NCBI RefSeq assembly: GCF_000420865.1
Contig: NZ_ATVT01000019.1
Location: 1-63,297, forward strand
Direction: 5' to 3'
Source: Butyrivibrio sp. XPD2006
GTDB taxonomy: Bacteria; Bacillota; Clostridia; Lachnospirales; Lachnospiraceae
DNA: 63,297 bases
Shown here: piece by piece, positions 51,229 through 60,789 of the stretch
How positions within the stretch are numbered: the stretch's first letter is position 1
Layout: each line of letters begins with the position of its first letter
Translations under genes and position numbers: made by a program
Notes under the pieces: generated by a model
Told to the model about the DNA's origin: nothing
Database searches by the model: none
The model's input: only the letters and a program-made list of their open reading frames with translations

Positions 51229-52245
51229 TTACTTAATTCTCTTTTTTCGTGATATTATCATCAGGATAAAGAACGGGGCACCCAGGATTGACAGAATCAT
51301 TCCCACTGGAAGTTCATAGGGATAGAATAAAGTCTTCGCTAGAGTATCTGCAAAAAGAACCAGTGCGCCGCCCCAGACTACACACAAAAGAACCTGCATT
51401 CTCGATCTTTCCGTCTCCATTCTTCTAACAAGATTGGGAATTATAAGTCCCACAAAGCTGATCAGTCCGCAACTGGTAACAGCAGCAGCGGACAAAAAAG
51501 CTGCCAGAAAAACACACAGATATCTGTAGGACCTAACTGAAAGCCCCAGTCCCATCGCCATCTCATCACCAAGCTTAAACAGTTCCATTCCCGGTGCAAG
51601 AAACAGTGCGCCGAAAGTTCCTATAACTACACATATCGTTGTCAAAACTATGAGCGGCATTGGTATACTCTGAAGGGAACCCAGCTGAAAAGCCGCCTTA
51701 TCCGATACAGAATCGGGTCTTAATGTAATTATCAGGTTTGTGAATGCGCTCATCATTGCAGAAACCGCAACACCGGACAGGATCATTGTACTCTTTCTGC
51801 TTCCTGAATAGACAGATATAAGAAGAACCAGAGCAATCGAAACAATCGCTCCGGCAAAAGAAAATGCCCCTCTTAACAAGGCGCTGCCGTGAAGCAGGCA
51901 TGAACCCACCAGGGCAAAAAGCCCTGCTCCACTATTTATTCCCATAACACTGGGAGCAGCAAGCTGGTTGTTCAAGGCTTCCTGCATTAGAAGTCCGGCT
52001 ACAGAAAGACCGATTCCGCAGAATATTCCTGCAACGGCTCTTGGAGCCCTCACCCCTGAAAGGATAAGAAATGCCGTTTCATCTGCACCTTCCCTGCCAG
52101 TCAGAGCCTGTAAGAAATCAATAAATGACAAGCTCGCATTTGAGCTAAGCAAAGCCAGAACAATCGCCGTAACGAGCAGGAAAAGTCCCACAATCATCCA
52201 CTTATTCTTTTTCCAAGATGTCCTTAACATATTTGTACGCTTCAT
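51229..52245 (-). CDS. FecCD-family ABC transporter permease
   Basis: The permease has about ten membrane segments, with the family stretches GVRAPRAVAGIFCGIGLSVA, LAAPSVMGINSGAG and CGLISFVGLIIPNLVRRME. The start is uncertain: ATG codons at 52257, 52245 and 52230 all lie inside the end of the binding-protein gene. I list 52245 (338 residues). It forms a homodimeric channel for the ATPase downstream. Confidence 0.9.
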   Translation of the reverse strand: MKRTNMLRTSWKKNKWMIVGLFLLVTAIVLALLSSNASLSFIDFLQALTGREGADETAFLILSGVRAPRAVAGIFCGIGLSVAGLLMQEALNNQLAAPSVMGINSGAGLFALVGSCLLHGSALLRGAFSFAGAIVSIALVLLISVYSGSRKSTMILSGVAVSAMMSAFTNLIITLRPDSVSDKAAFQLGSLQSIPMPLIVLTTICVVIGTFGALFLAPGMELFKLGDEMAMGLGLSVRSYRYLCVFLAAFLSAAAVTSCGLISFVGLIIPNLVRRMETERSRMQVLLCVVWGGALVLFADTLAKTLFYPYELPVGMILSILGAPFFILMIISRKKRIK

Positions 52246-53125
52246 CCCACCTAGCATTTGGTTTGTAGTTAAAAAGATCTTTAGGAAGAATTATCAGTTT
52301 ATCCTCCTTTACAGCTCTAAGCTCTTTAAACACAGCCTGGCTTTCAAATTCATCAGCAAAACTCTGCGCTGCCTTATCGTCATCTCCCATAAATACAACA
52401 AATATATAGTCAGGATCCTGAAGCGCAATCTCCTCAATGCTTAAGTCATTAAGTGCACTGTCATCATCTGCAATATTGTAAAGGCACAGATCATCCATGA
52501 TATTACATGCGAAATGATCCTTCTTTAATGCTTTAGTTTTTGTGGCAGAAGCCTTGATACAAAGATAAGATGTTCCTTCAAACTTATCCCCCACTTCCGA
52601 AACAATACTGTCTATCCTTTTCTTTACTTCTGTGACATTCTTTTGATAAAGGTCGTCTCTTCCATTCATTTCCGAAAACATGTAGATCACATTATCGTAA
52701 TCCTCAAAAGAATCCACAGTTATTGCAATTGTATAAACTGATAACTTATCCAGCTCAGCCTTAAGCTGTTCATGTGCCGCCAGCTCTCCTGAAAGAAGAA
52801 CCAGATCAGGCTTAAGTGACAGGATTGCTTCTGTGCTTGGTTTTGATATCGTTCCAACACTTTCAGCTCCATCACTCAAGCCGTCAAGCTCAAAGGCATC
52901 CTCGGTCACCCCTTTCAGTGTGCCGCCTGATATGAGCCACATGTCCGCTATAGATTTAGACAGCGCCACTACACATTCATAATTGCTTTTCTGTATGCCC
53001 ACAGTGTCATCTTTTTCCTGGGAATTCTCCGCATAAGAAGATGCGCAGCCACTCATAAAAGTGGCTGCGATCATACATAACACACTGATTACTGCTATTT
53101 TTTTCTTAACCGCCATACTTAGCAT
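52202..53125 (-). CDS. Periplasmic-binding-like lipoprotein of a FecB/BtuF/MolA-type importer
   Basis: The protein (307 residues from ATG 53125) has a signal peptide with lipobox FMSGCASS. A cluster A binding fold follows: TISKPSTEAILSLKPDLVLL, the helical linker, and SIEEIALQDPDYIFVVFMGD. ATG 53116 is an alternative start. It begins inside the end of asrC, so it is tied to the sulfite-reductase genes. The ligand is unknown. Siderophore, heme, cobalamin and molybdate are all possible. Confidence 0.88.
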   Translation of the reverse strand: MLSMAVKKKIAVISVLCMIAATFMSGCASSYAENSQEKDDTVGIQKSNYECVVALSKSIADMWLISGGTLKGVTEDAFELDGLSDGAESVGTISKPSTEAILSLKPDLVLLSGELAAHEQLKAELDKLSVYTIAITVDSFEDYDNVIYMFSEMNGRDDLYQKNVTEVKKRIDSIVSEVGDKFEGTSYLCIKASATKTKALKKDHFACNIMDDLCLYNIADDDSALNDLSIEEIALQDPDYIFVVFMGDDDKAAQSFADEFESQAVFKELRAVKEDKLIILPKDLFNYKPNARWDEAYKYVKDILEKE

Positions 53126-54092
53126 AGTTTTTTCCGCCCCAATAGATTCTGTCATTCACTTCTGCCTTAGGTCCCAGTTCAACCCCTTCAAAGATCCATT
53201 TCTTGAATTCCTCAAATCCGGTCCTGTCTACTATGTAGCCGATATGCTCCTTGTGTTCAACAGCATTAGGGTCAATATATTCCTCAATATAGGCGTATGT
53301 GTTTTTGACCATCTTAAGGATGCTCTCTTCATCTGCCCACTTGATAAAGTCCTCAGCAAGCCTTGGATTCTTTTTTCCTGTCCTTCCAAGAAGAACCACC
53401 CTGAAATAGTGCTCCCTGCTTCTGGTCCAGGCCCTTGTGGGGCAGTAAACAACGCATACACCGCAGCCTATGCACTTGTCTGTATCCCTTACAACCTTGC
53501 CGTTTACCAACTGCAAAGCACCTACAGATCTTCTCTTACAGTAATCAACGCAGGCTCCGCAGGCAACGCATCTGTCCTTGTTGTACTGGGGCTCCGTCAT
53601 TCCAATGATTCCAAAATCCGCCATCCTTACCTTGCCGCAGTCGTTAGAACATCCGGTAAAGGCAATCTTTACATGTCTGTCATTGGGGTAGATGTTGTTT
53701 TCCATCTTCTGGGCAAAGGCCGTAGTATCATAACAGCCAAAGGGACAGAGCCTCGCACCGGGACAGGCTATCACATTTCGAGTTCCGGATGAAGGATAGC
53801 CTTTACCCTTTTCCGGCTGGTTAATCCTGAGGGCATCAATAACCTCCTGCACCTCAGCATTAACTTTGTCGACGTCCTCCAGTTTTATCCCCGGAATCTC
53901 AATACCCTGTCTGTTAGTTATATTGATAACGCCAGTGCCGTACTTCTCTGCAATTTCCACAACCTTGGCCATGGAAGCAGAATCAATCACGCCACCCGGG
54001 ATACGGATTCTTGAGGCAGTCTCACCTCTTACCTTTGAGTATCTGAATGCATTCTTTTTAAGCTTTCCTACATTAACATCTAAATTTGCCAT
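53106..54092 (-). CDS. asrC: Anaerobic sulfite reductase-type siroheme subunit AsrC
   Basis: The 328-residue subunit has two siroheme/4Fe-4S motifs, NVIACPGARLCPFGCYDT and FTGCSNDCGK, plus two ferredoxin clusters (CVACGACVDYCKR and CIGCGVCVVYCPT). It catalyses six-electron reduction of sulfite to sulfide in known Asr systems; such sirohemes can also reduce nitrite to ammonia. It is encoded after asrA and asrB, within an operon led by a nitrate-reductase-like gene. Confidence 0.93.
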   Translation of the reverse strand: MANLDVNVGKLKKNAFRYSKVRGETASRIRIPGGVIDSASMAKVVEIAEKYGTGVINITNRQGIEIPGIKLEDVDKVNAEVQEVIDALRINQPEKGKGYPSSGTRNVIACPGARLCPFGCYDTTAFAQKMENNIYPNDRHVKIAFTGCSNDCGKVRMADFGIIGMTEPQYNKDRCVACGACVDYCKRRSVGALQLVNGKVVRDTDKCIGCGVCVVYCPTRAWTRSREHYFRVVLLGRTGKKNPRLAEDFIKWADEESILKMVKNTYAYIEEYIDPNAVEHKEHIGYIVDRTGFEEFKKWIFEGVELGPKAEVNDRIYWGGKNYAKYGG

Positions 54093-54103
54093 ATCACGCC
54101 TCC

Positions 54104-54898
54104 TTAATCCACAAAGTCTTTTGCAACTTCATAGCTGAACACAGGGCCATCAAGGCAGATGTAGTGATCATTTACACGGCAGTGACCGCACTTGCCAAGG
54201 CCACAGCACATCTTCCTCTCGTGTGATACAGTGATGTTTGCATCAGTAAATCCCTTTTTCTTGAGCTCTATTATAGTAAATTTCATCATTGGAGGCGGGC
54301 CTACCACAACGGCTCTGGCCTTTGAAGGTTCTTTCAAAGGAAGCCCCTCAATGTATTTGGTAACAAGTCCGATGTTACCCTGATAACCTTCAGGCGCCCC
54401 ATCAACAGTAAGCGTGAGATTCAGCTTAGAATCCCAGGCCTTTAGGTCATCTCTAAAGAGCATGTCCTCCGGTGATCTGAAACCCGCAACAACATATTTA
54501 TCCGATGCATCAGGCATATCGGAAAGAGCCTGGATAACGCCTCTTACGGGGGATACTCCGGTTCCGCCTGCAACAACTACAACTTCGCAGTCTCTATATA
54601 GGTCAACGTCAAAGCCATTTCCGTAGGGGCCTCTAAGAAGAAGTGACTGCCCTTCATATCGCTCAAATACTTCATTGGTAACCCTGCCAACGCGGCGGAT
54701 TGTCAGGTCAACAAAATTCTCTCCGATGCCACTGACCGAAATAGGTGCCTCTCCGTACTTAGGAATTGAAACTTCAAAAAACTGTCCGGGCTTTACTTCG
54801 CCCTTAAACTCCATCCTGAAGGTATACTCCTTCTCGGTGTGCTTTATAACTTCCAGGATTTTAGATGAAAAAGGAAGATATGGATTCAGAGTATTCAT
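54104..54898 (-). CDS. asrB: Anaerobic sulfite reductase subunit AsrB (FAD/NAD, ferredoxin reductase-like)
   Basis: The 264-residue flavoprotein has the FAD-binding LLRGPYGNGFDVDL region, the NAD-binding GGTGVSPVRGVIQ, and a C-terminal 2Fe-2S-type site CCGLGKCGHCRV. It passes electrons from NAD(P)H to AsrA/AsrC. It overlaps asrA by four bases and lies 11 bases before asrC. Confidence 0.94.
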   Translation of the reverse strand: MNTLNPYLPFSSKILEVIKHTEKEYTFRMEFKGEVKPGQFFEVSIPKYGEAPISVSGIGENFVDLTIRRVGRVTNEVFERYEGQSLLLRGPYGNGFDVDLYRDCEVVVVAGGTGVSPVRGVIQALSDMPDASDKYVVAGFRSPEDMLFRDDLKAWDSKLNLTLTVDGAPEGYQGNIGLVTKYIEGLPLKEPSKARAVVVGPPPMMKFTIIELKKKGFTDANITVSHERKMCCGLGKCGHCRVNDHYICLDGPVFSYEVAKDFVD

Positions 54899-55917
54899 GA
54901 GTTCACCTCCTTTTTAACCGCATCGTTTACCTTGTTTATGATATTGGAAAAAGAGATGTACTCAGGGCAGATGTCATCGCATCTTCCGCAGCCAACGCAC
55001 ATCTGATAGCCAAATCTCTTCTTGAAATCGGAGATCTTGTGAAGAACCTTAAACCTCATCCTCTCTCCGTTCTTTCTTCTGTACTGACCTCCTCCGGCCA
55101 CATCGGTGTAGCCATCAACCATACAGGAAGCAGATACTCTTCTTCTCTCTCCGACCCTGCCGTTGTCTGAGTAAAAGACATCCTGCATCGTATAACATGT
55201 GCAGGTAGGGCAGACGAAGTTGCATCTTCCACAGTTAATGCACCTGGTGGTGTACTCATCCCACAGATCGTCAGTGATGATCCTGCCCGGTATCTCATCA
55301 GGGATCTCAACTTTAACTTCATTTTCTGTTACAAATCGCGGAGTTACATCAAGCTCTTTTGCTCCTGCAGCAGCTTTAAAGAAGCTATCAAATTCCTTAT
55401 CAAGGACATTTGAATGAATCTCACCGTCAATCAGATCCACAGAAAAAGCATACCCTTCCTCAAATTTATTTGAGTCCATGGATACACAGAAGCAGTTATC
55501 ATAGGAATGGCCGCAGCCGATAAGGACAGGCTTAATCAGGTCTCTGCGGCGCTTATAGAAGGGATCTTTTGCGAGGCCATTATCAAGATAGATCTGGTCA
55601 AGACGTTTTAATCCGTTCAGATCGCAGCTCCTGCCAAATATCAGCACTTTCTTTTCACAAAGATCTGCCTCTTTTACTTCCTCTTCAGTGAAATACAAAA
55701 GCGTCTCCGAAAGAGGCGTAAGAAACTCCTTTGACGCATAGTCTGACTTCTTCTCCAGCTCAATTTCAGATGCATCTTTTATCTCATCATAGATTACGCA
55801 GTCCACGTCAGTGAATCTGCCTGCGCCTTTTTTGAGGACCGGAGCAAAGATGCGGTAATCTTTAAGAAGAGCGCTGACTAGGTCAGAAAAGCTCTCCTTA
55901 TTAAGTACATAGCCCAT
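54895..55917 (-). CDS. asrA: Anaerobic sulfite reductase subunit AsrA (4Fe-4S electron transfer)
   Basis: The 340-residue protein has two ferredoxin-type clusters: CINCGRCNFVCPTCTCYTM and CVGCGRCDDICPEYI. It resembles the beta subunit of cytoplasmic hydrogenases (DUF-type 4Fe-4S dicluster_22) and completes the AsrABC complex. It follows the TDT transporter by 25 bases in the same operon. Confidence 0.93.
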   Translation of the reverse strand: MGYVLNKESFSDLVSALLKDYRIFAPVLKKGAGRFTDVDCVIYDEIKDASEIELEKKSDYASKEFLTPLSETLLYFTEEEVKEADLCEKKVLIFGRSCDLNGLKRLDQIYLDNGLAKDPFYKRRRDLIKPVLIGCGHSYDNCFCVSMDSNKFEEGYAFSVDLIDGEIHSNVLDKEFDSFFKAAAGAKELDVTPRFVTENEVKVEIPDEIPGRIITDDLWDEYTTRCINCGRCNFVCPTCTCYTMQDVFYSDNGRVGERRRVSASCMVDGYTDVAGGGQYRRKNGERMRFKVLHKISDFKKRFGYQMCVGCGRCDDICPEYISFSNIINKVNDAVKKEVNS

Positions 55918-55942
55918 AAAAACCTCCTTCCAAATAATTGCT

Positions 55943-56878
55943 TTATGGCCTCTTGCCTTTCCCGAGCAACATCCTCAGGAAGTTTAGAAGTACATATCCA
56001 ACCAGCATGGAGGTCAGGAATATCTGAAGACCTGACAGCTGGGTCAATGCAAAACCTGCGTTTTCACTTCCATGACCATTTAGGTACGCAGCCATCTTGT
56101 TTGTTGCCACTATCCCTATTGCCATCGGGAAAGTAAGCCCTGCGAATCCCGGAGTAAAATCAAATGAAAAGAAATCCGGGAGTTTGATGATAATAAACAA
56201 GAGTGATGCCAAAACGCAAAAATATAAAAAGTACAAAAGTACCTGATTAGGAGCTTCATATACATTTAACAGGCTCACCACACAGAGGCTGCAAGGCGCC
56301 AGCACAACCGGCATGGTGTGATAGACCTGCGGCTTAACCGGCACCTTGATGAGTCTTACTATCATTACCGGAATGAGAATCAGATATATGATTATGCCGT
56401 ACACAGTTATCACTTTTAAAAGGCCTGTCATGTTCATGGCACCGCCCGTGACACAGGCCACCATGATTCCGTTATAAGTAACAAACCAGCTGGGCACGGT
56501 GGTATTCACATCTCTTTTCAGGATCACGTTTCTGATAGTGAAAATGCAGATATGAACTGCATGGATGATAATTGCTAAAAGCCATATCCATTTTCCAAAT
56601 GCCATTCCTTTCTCAAAGAAGAAGCTGCCAAGGATCATGAGGCACATGGTAAATCCCGCATAGAGACTGCAGGGAACCGTCTGCTTGTACTCCTCTATGC
56701 ATGTTGATGAGCAGAGAATGATTTTAAAGATATAAGCCAGCACAACAGCTGTAGCACATATCATTATCAGCACTCTAAACCATGTATAGCCCATACCTCC
56801 ATACACATTTCCAAGCGTGAGCGTTCCCACAAAAGTCGGAAGAACAGGAACCGGAAGCTTCTTTAATCGCTCCTTCAT
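55943..56878 (-). CDS. TDT (TehA/SLAC1-like) anion transporter
   Basis: The 311-residue protein has about ten membrane segments and typical stretches such as PTFVGTLTLGNVYGGMGYTW and FAGLTFPMAIGIVATNKMAA. Relatives move dicarboxylates, tellurite-related anions or chloride/nitrate. ATG 56878 has AAGGAGGTG 3 bases upstream and beats GTG 56884. Lying between the reductase genes and asrA, it is likely to move the substrate or intermediate anion (nitrate, nitrite or sulfite). Confidence 0.85.
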   Translation of the reverse strand: MKERLKKLPVPVLPTFVGTLTLGNVYGGMGYTWFRVLIMICATAVVLAYIFKIILCSSTCIEEYKQTVPCSLYAGFTMCLMILGSFFFEKGMAFGKWIWLLAIIIHAVHICIFTIRNVILKRDVNTTVPSWFVTYNGIMVACVTGGAMNMTGLLKVITVYGIIIYLILIPVMIVRLIKVPVKPQVYHTMPVVLAPCSLCVVSLLNVYEAPNQVLLYFLYFCVLASLLFIIIKLPDFFSFDFTPGFAGLTFPMAIGIVATNKMAAYLNGHGSENAGFALTQLSGLQIFLTSMLVGYVLLNFLRMLLGKGKRP

Positions 56879-56893
56879 CAGCACCTCCTTTCA

Positions 56894-58120
56894 TCAAAGG
56901 TCATATGCAAATTCCAGATTGGTTCTCTCATGGAAAAAGTCTGAGTAGTCAATCTCAAACAGTGGCTTCTTAACCTTCCTTACGTCTATCTTTCTGGCGA
57001 TCATCTGCTGAAGGACACCGCCATAAGCAAGATCTCCCTGCAAAAGAGCTCCAACAATAATTCCATCCTTGGAGACAACCTTTTTGTATACGCCGTCCTT
57101 GTCATAAACATCAACTCTGTAGGTATCGTCAGGCGGCGTTACTGTTCCCAGAGACATTGTGTGTATACCTAAAAAGCTCATGGTAGATTTGCTTGCGAAA
57201 AAGTCAGTCATCTTCTCTTTCTTGCCTGCCATGTTTGCCGCTGCCACCATTCCCTCTTTTACTGCAACAGGCCAGATAGGACTTGTACCTGACACATCAC
57301 CTGCACCGTAAACATCAGGATCGGATGTCTTACCGGTCTCGTCGTATACCAGGCCGAACTTAGAAAGCTCAAGTCCTGAATCCTGCAGGAATTCAACGTT
57401 GGATCGGACACCGGCTGTAACCACGAAATAATCGCAGGGAAGGACTTTTCCATCGCTAAGCTCTATTTCGTAGATCTTTCCATCTTTTACATGAACTTCA
57501 TTCACTCCAACGCCGTAATATTGCTCCACTCCGTTTTCCTTAAAGGCATCAATATAGGTCTTAGCTGCCCTCTCATCCAACTGCCTGTTGAGGAGCCAGC
57601 CTGCAAAATCAACCAGTGTAACCTTTACTCCCATGTGAAGATAACCGGCAGCACAGTCGATGCCAATTAGCCCTGATCCCAGAACCACAATATTCTTGGC
57701 GGTCTTTGGCACCTCTTTTAGCACTTCGATATCATCTATGTTCCTGAAGCCAATGTAGTTATCAGCTTCGGAAAGCCCCTTGATTGGAGGAATGAAGGTA
57801 TGGGATCCCGTGGCAATAAGGAGCTTTCCATACTTAATTTCCTCATTCCCATCAAGAACCAAAATATGTTCCTTTGGACGGAGAGATATTGATTCTCTCC
57901 CTTTCATCCAGTTCACATCGTAAACTTTTTCAAAGTCTTTCTCTGCAAAGTTGAGCCTCTCAAGAGTTCTTTCCCCACACAGATACTGGTGGAGTATGCA
58001 TCTTGAATAAATGTGCTCATCCTTGGAAACAAGAATGATCTCTCCATCCTTATCTATTTTCCTGAGTTCTCTTATGGCGTTAATTCCTGCGGCAGATGAT
58101 CCAATAATTACGTATCTCAT
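56894..58120 (-). CDS. FAD-dependent NAD(P)H oxidoreductase, NirB N-terminal/rubredoxin-reductase-like
   Basis: The 408-residue flavoprotein has the FAD loop GSSAAGINAIREL (about 7-19), ATGSHTFIPP, the NAD-binding VLGSGLIGIDCAAGY and DPDVYGAGDVSG. It matches the electron-input domain of NADH nitrite reductases and NADH:rubredoxin reductases. It overlaps the Fe-S subunit gene by four bases. I infer that it supplies electrons from NAD(P)H to the molybdoenzyme through the Fe-S protein. Confidence 0.9.
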   Translation of the reverse strand: MRYVIIGSSAAGINAIRELRKIDKDGEIILVSKDEHIYSRCILHQYLCGERTLERLNFAEKDFEKVYDVNWMKGRESISLRPKEHILVLDGNEEIKYGKLLIATGSHTFIPPIKGLSEADNYIGFRNIDDIEVLKEVPKTAKNIVVLGSGLIGIDCAAGYLHMGVKVTLVDFAGWLLNRQLDERAAKTYIDAFKENGVEQYYGVGVNEVHVKDGKIYEIELSDGKVLPCDYFVVTAGVRSNVEFLQDSGLELSKFGLVYDETGKTSDPDVYGAGDVSGTSPIWPVAVKEGMVAAANMAGKKEKMTDFFASKSTMSFLGIHTMSLGTVTPPDDTYRVDVYDKDGVYKKVVSKDGIIVGALLQGDLAYGGVLQQMIARKIDVRKVKKPLFEIDYSDFFHERTNLEFAYDL

Positions 58121-58548
58121 TCCTTCACCTCCTCAAGAGTTATTGCGTGCATAGGACACTTCTCAACACACATGGGCATAGGAGTTTTGCCGTCCTCGCT
58201 CCTGTGAACGCACATATTACATTTCATGATCTCTTTCTGATGAATGCTGTCATACTTAAGTATTCCGTATGGACAGGACATTATGCACATGTAGCAGCTT
58301 GCACACTGGTTCTTGTCATATTCAACAAATCCGGTATCAGGATTCTTGTGCATTGCACCGGTCATGCAGGTATATGTGCACTCGGGTCTGTTGCAGTGCC
58401 TGCAGAAAATTGGGGCAGGCGTGGTCTCGGAATCAATTACCACTCTGTTTCTGGCATCGCCGCTCTCCGTCTCGTGACTGACCACGCAGGCCGTCACACA
58501 GGTAAGGCATCCAATGCATTTATCTCGGTCAATCTTTATTCTATACAT
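58117..58548 (-). CDS. Polyferredoxin (NrfC/CooF/HycB-like) electron-transfer subunit
   Basis: The 143-residue protein has four 4Fe-4S motifs: CIGCLTCVTACVVSH, CRHCNRPECTYTC, CASCYMCIMSCPYG and CNMCVHR...CVEKCP. There is no signal peptide, so it works in the cytoplasm. It lies three bases after the molybdoenzyme gene and overlaps the flavoprotein gene. It should carry electrons between them. Confidence 0.93.
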   Translation of the reverse strand: MYRIKIDRDKCIGCLTCVTACVVSHETESGDARNRVVIDSETTPAPIFCRHCNRPECTYTCMTGAMHKNPDTGFVEYDKNQCASCYMCIMSCPYGILKYDSIHQKEIMKCNMCVHRSEDGKTPMPMCVEKCPMHAITLEEVKE

Positions 58549-58551
58549 TTA

Positions 58552-60651
58552 TCAGCCCTCCCTTGCGATCTTTTCAAATCTGCAGGTTCCGCCCTTGTAG
58601 TTAGGCTCCCTGGAATACTTGTCATAGCTGGACGGCGTCAGCGCATTGCATTCAATATAATGAATTGGCGCATAAAGCTCGCCGTACTGAACGTTGTCTG
58701 TTACCTTTACTGCAAATATTGCATCTTTTCCATTGGAAGAGAATACTCTTATCTCATCCATATCATGAATGTCATTTTCTTTAGCAAGCTGAGTATTCAT
58801 ATAAAGATAGGCTCTCTTTAAGGAAACGTCTTCAACAAACTTTACTTCCTTTGTCCTGCTCTGAGTGTGCCACTGACCAACAGAACCTCTTCCTGTGTTG
58901 AAAACAAGCGGGAACTTGTCAGTCACAGGAATCGGATTCTCAAGAGGTTCTTCATATATGAACTGCGCTTTACCTGATGGTGTAAAGAACTTACCGTCGG
59001 CATAGAGTCTTCTCTGCTCATCTGAAAGTTCTTTTTCATGACCTTCAGGATACGGCCACTGAATACCGTGCGAATCCGTCAGGTCATCCCAATGAATACC
59101 TGTGAAATCACATCCCTTTCCTCTTGAACATTCCCTGAGAAGATCGAAGCACTGTCTCGGGGTCTCCCATTTTGCTATAGCTTCTCCCATTCCAAGAGCC
59201 TTGGCTACTCCCAGGATGCACTCATAATCTGAGATCTCATTCTCGCCTCTGTCAAGGACTTTTCGCATCGCAGACAGGCGCCTCTCCATGTTGATATAGG
59301 TTCCTTCTTTTTTGATTCCGGGAACTACTGGGAAATAAACTGTGCAGTCCTCAGCGCTCTCTATTGTGTCGTAGATATCCTGAACCACAAACAACTCAAG
59401 TTTTTTTGCAGCCTCTGCAAAGGTCTCATTATTGGTCCAGCTGTGTCTTGGGTTGGTGCAGAGGATCCAAAGTCCCTTTATCTCTCCGGCATTGATGCCT
59501 TCTATGATCTTGTTATATGGAATCGTCGGCTTCTTCGCCATAAGCTCAGGCGTTATACCAACAATGTCGGCAATTCTCTTTCTCTCGGCCTCATCAGCAA
59601 AATCACCGCCTGCAAACAGACAGGTGGTATTGGAAAAGAGCCTTGAACCCATAGCATTGCACTGACCTGTTATAGAATTTCCGCCCGTACCAGGTTTACC
59701 GACATTTCCTGTCAGGAACGCCAGATTCATGATGGACTGGGCAGTTCTTACTGCCTCATATCCCTGGTTGACACCCATGGTCCACCAGAAGGAAACTGCT
59801 TTTCCGTTATGGATAAGTTCAAGGAGCTCTAAAATCTGATCTTCCGAAAGCCCTGTTGCCTTGCTTCCTCTCTCCAGAGTGAAATTCTTTACGAACTCCG
59901 CAAACCCTTCGTAGCCTTCAGTATGGTTATCAACGAAGTCATGATCCACATAGTCTTTTTCTATTATCAGATTTGCAAGTGTATACATAAGCGTAAGATC
60001 GCTTCTCCACTTCAGCGGATAGTGGTAGTCAGCGTTCCTTGCAGTCTCTGATTTTCGCGGATCAATGACAATTATCTTCGTGTCGGGAATCTTGTTGTTT
60101 CTTACTCGCTGCCAGATGATAGGATGCGCAACCACAGGATTTGCCCCTATGAATATGATCGTGTCAGAAAGTTCAAAGTCGTTAAGAGTATATCCGGGGG
60201 CATCATAGCCGAGAGTACCCTTGTGGGCAACAGCTGCTGATGCCATACAAAGTCTTGTATTTCCATCCACGTTGGTCTGAAGGAAATTTCTCATAACATG
60301 ACCAAAGATGGCAAACTCTTCCAGAGTCAGCTGACCGGTGCTGATACCGGCTACACTCTCCCTGCCATATTTTTCCTGCAACTCCTTTAGTTTATCTGCA
60401 ACATATTTAAAGCCCTCTTCCCAGGGTACCTCTTTAAAGCTTCCGTCAGCCTGCCTGATCTTCGGGAGCGCATTTGGCTTAACTGTTGTCTGCTGCTTGC
60501 TCAGGGATAATCCTTTGATACAGGAGAACCCATCATTGACGGGATATCCTTTCGTTGGAACTGTCTTGATGATTTTTCCATCTTCCACATAGAAATCCAG
60601 ATTGCAGTCGATGGCACAAAAATTACACGTAGATTGAACCTTTTTGACCAT
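58552..60651 (-). CDS. Assimilatory nitrate reductase-like molybdopterin oxidoreductase (NarB/NasA type)
   Basis: The 699-residue catalytic subunit begins with a 4Fe-4S site (CNFCAIDCNLDF ... FSCIKG). NTRLCMASAAVAHKGTLGYD has the Cys expected to bind molybdenum, and GANPVVAHPI and GNVGKPGTGGNSITGQCNAM bind the cofactor. It lacks a Tat signal, so it is cytoplasmic, as for assimilatory enzymes. Family membership is firm. Nitrate as substrate is inferred; formate, chlorate-type or other oxyanions cannot be excluded. It is first in the operon, divergent from mobA. Confidence 0.85.
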   Translation of the reverse strand: MVKKVQSTCNFCAIDCNLDFYVEDGKIIKTVPTKGYPVNDGFSCIKGLSLSKQQTTVKPNALPKIRQADGSFKEVPWEEGFKYVADKLKELQEKYGRESVAGISTGQLTLEEFAIFGHVMRNFLQTNVDGNTRLCMASAAVAHKGTLGYDAPGYTLNDFELSDTIIFIGANPVVAHPIIWQRVRNNKIPDTKIIVIDPRKSETARNADYHYPLKWRSDLTLMYTLANLIIEKDYVDHDFVDNHTEGYEGFAEFVKNFTLERGSKATGLSEDQILELLELIHNGKAVSFWWTMGVNQGYEAVRTAQSIMNLAFLTGNVGKPGTGGNSITGQCNAMGSRLFSNTTCLFAGGDFADEAERKRIADIVGITPELMAKKPTIPYNKIIEGINAGEIKGLWILCTNPRHSWTNNETFAEAAKKLELFVVQDIYDTIESAEDCTVYFPVVPGIKKEGTYINMERRLSAMRKVLDRGENEISDYECILGVAKALGMGEAIAKWETPRQCFDLLRECSRGKGCDFTGIHWDDLTDSHGIQWPYPEGHEKELSDEQRRLYADGKFFTPSGKAQFIYEEPLENPIPVTDKFPLVFNTGRGSVGQWHTQSRTKEVKFVEDVSLKRAYLYMNTQLAKENDIHDMDEIRVFSSNGKDAIFAVKVTDNVQYGELYAPIHYIECNALTPSSYDKYSREPNYKGGTCRFEKIAREG

Positions 60652-60789
60652 TTACCTTCTCCTTTAGACATACTTGTCATAACTATAACCCACCAATCTA
60701 ATCATAACATTTTAGTCATTCTTCGTGGGCGTTCAGTCGTTAATTTATAGATTATTTACAAAACAATATGGTATAATCAGTTTGTAGAA
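60652..60789. promoter_or_regulatory. Divergent promoter region
   Basis: TATAAT at 60772-60777 on the plus strand is a good -10 box for the ECF/mobA operon, but no good -35 box lies at the right distance. On the minus strand a TATAGT lies about 40 bases upstream of the nitrate-reductase-like ATG, also with a poor -35. Weak -35 boxes suggest that activators are needed on both sides. Confidence 0.5.
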
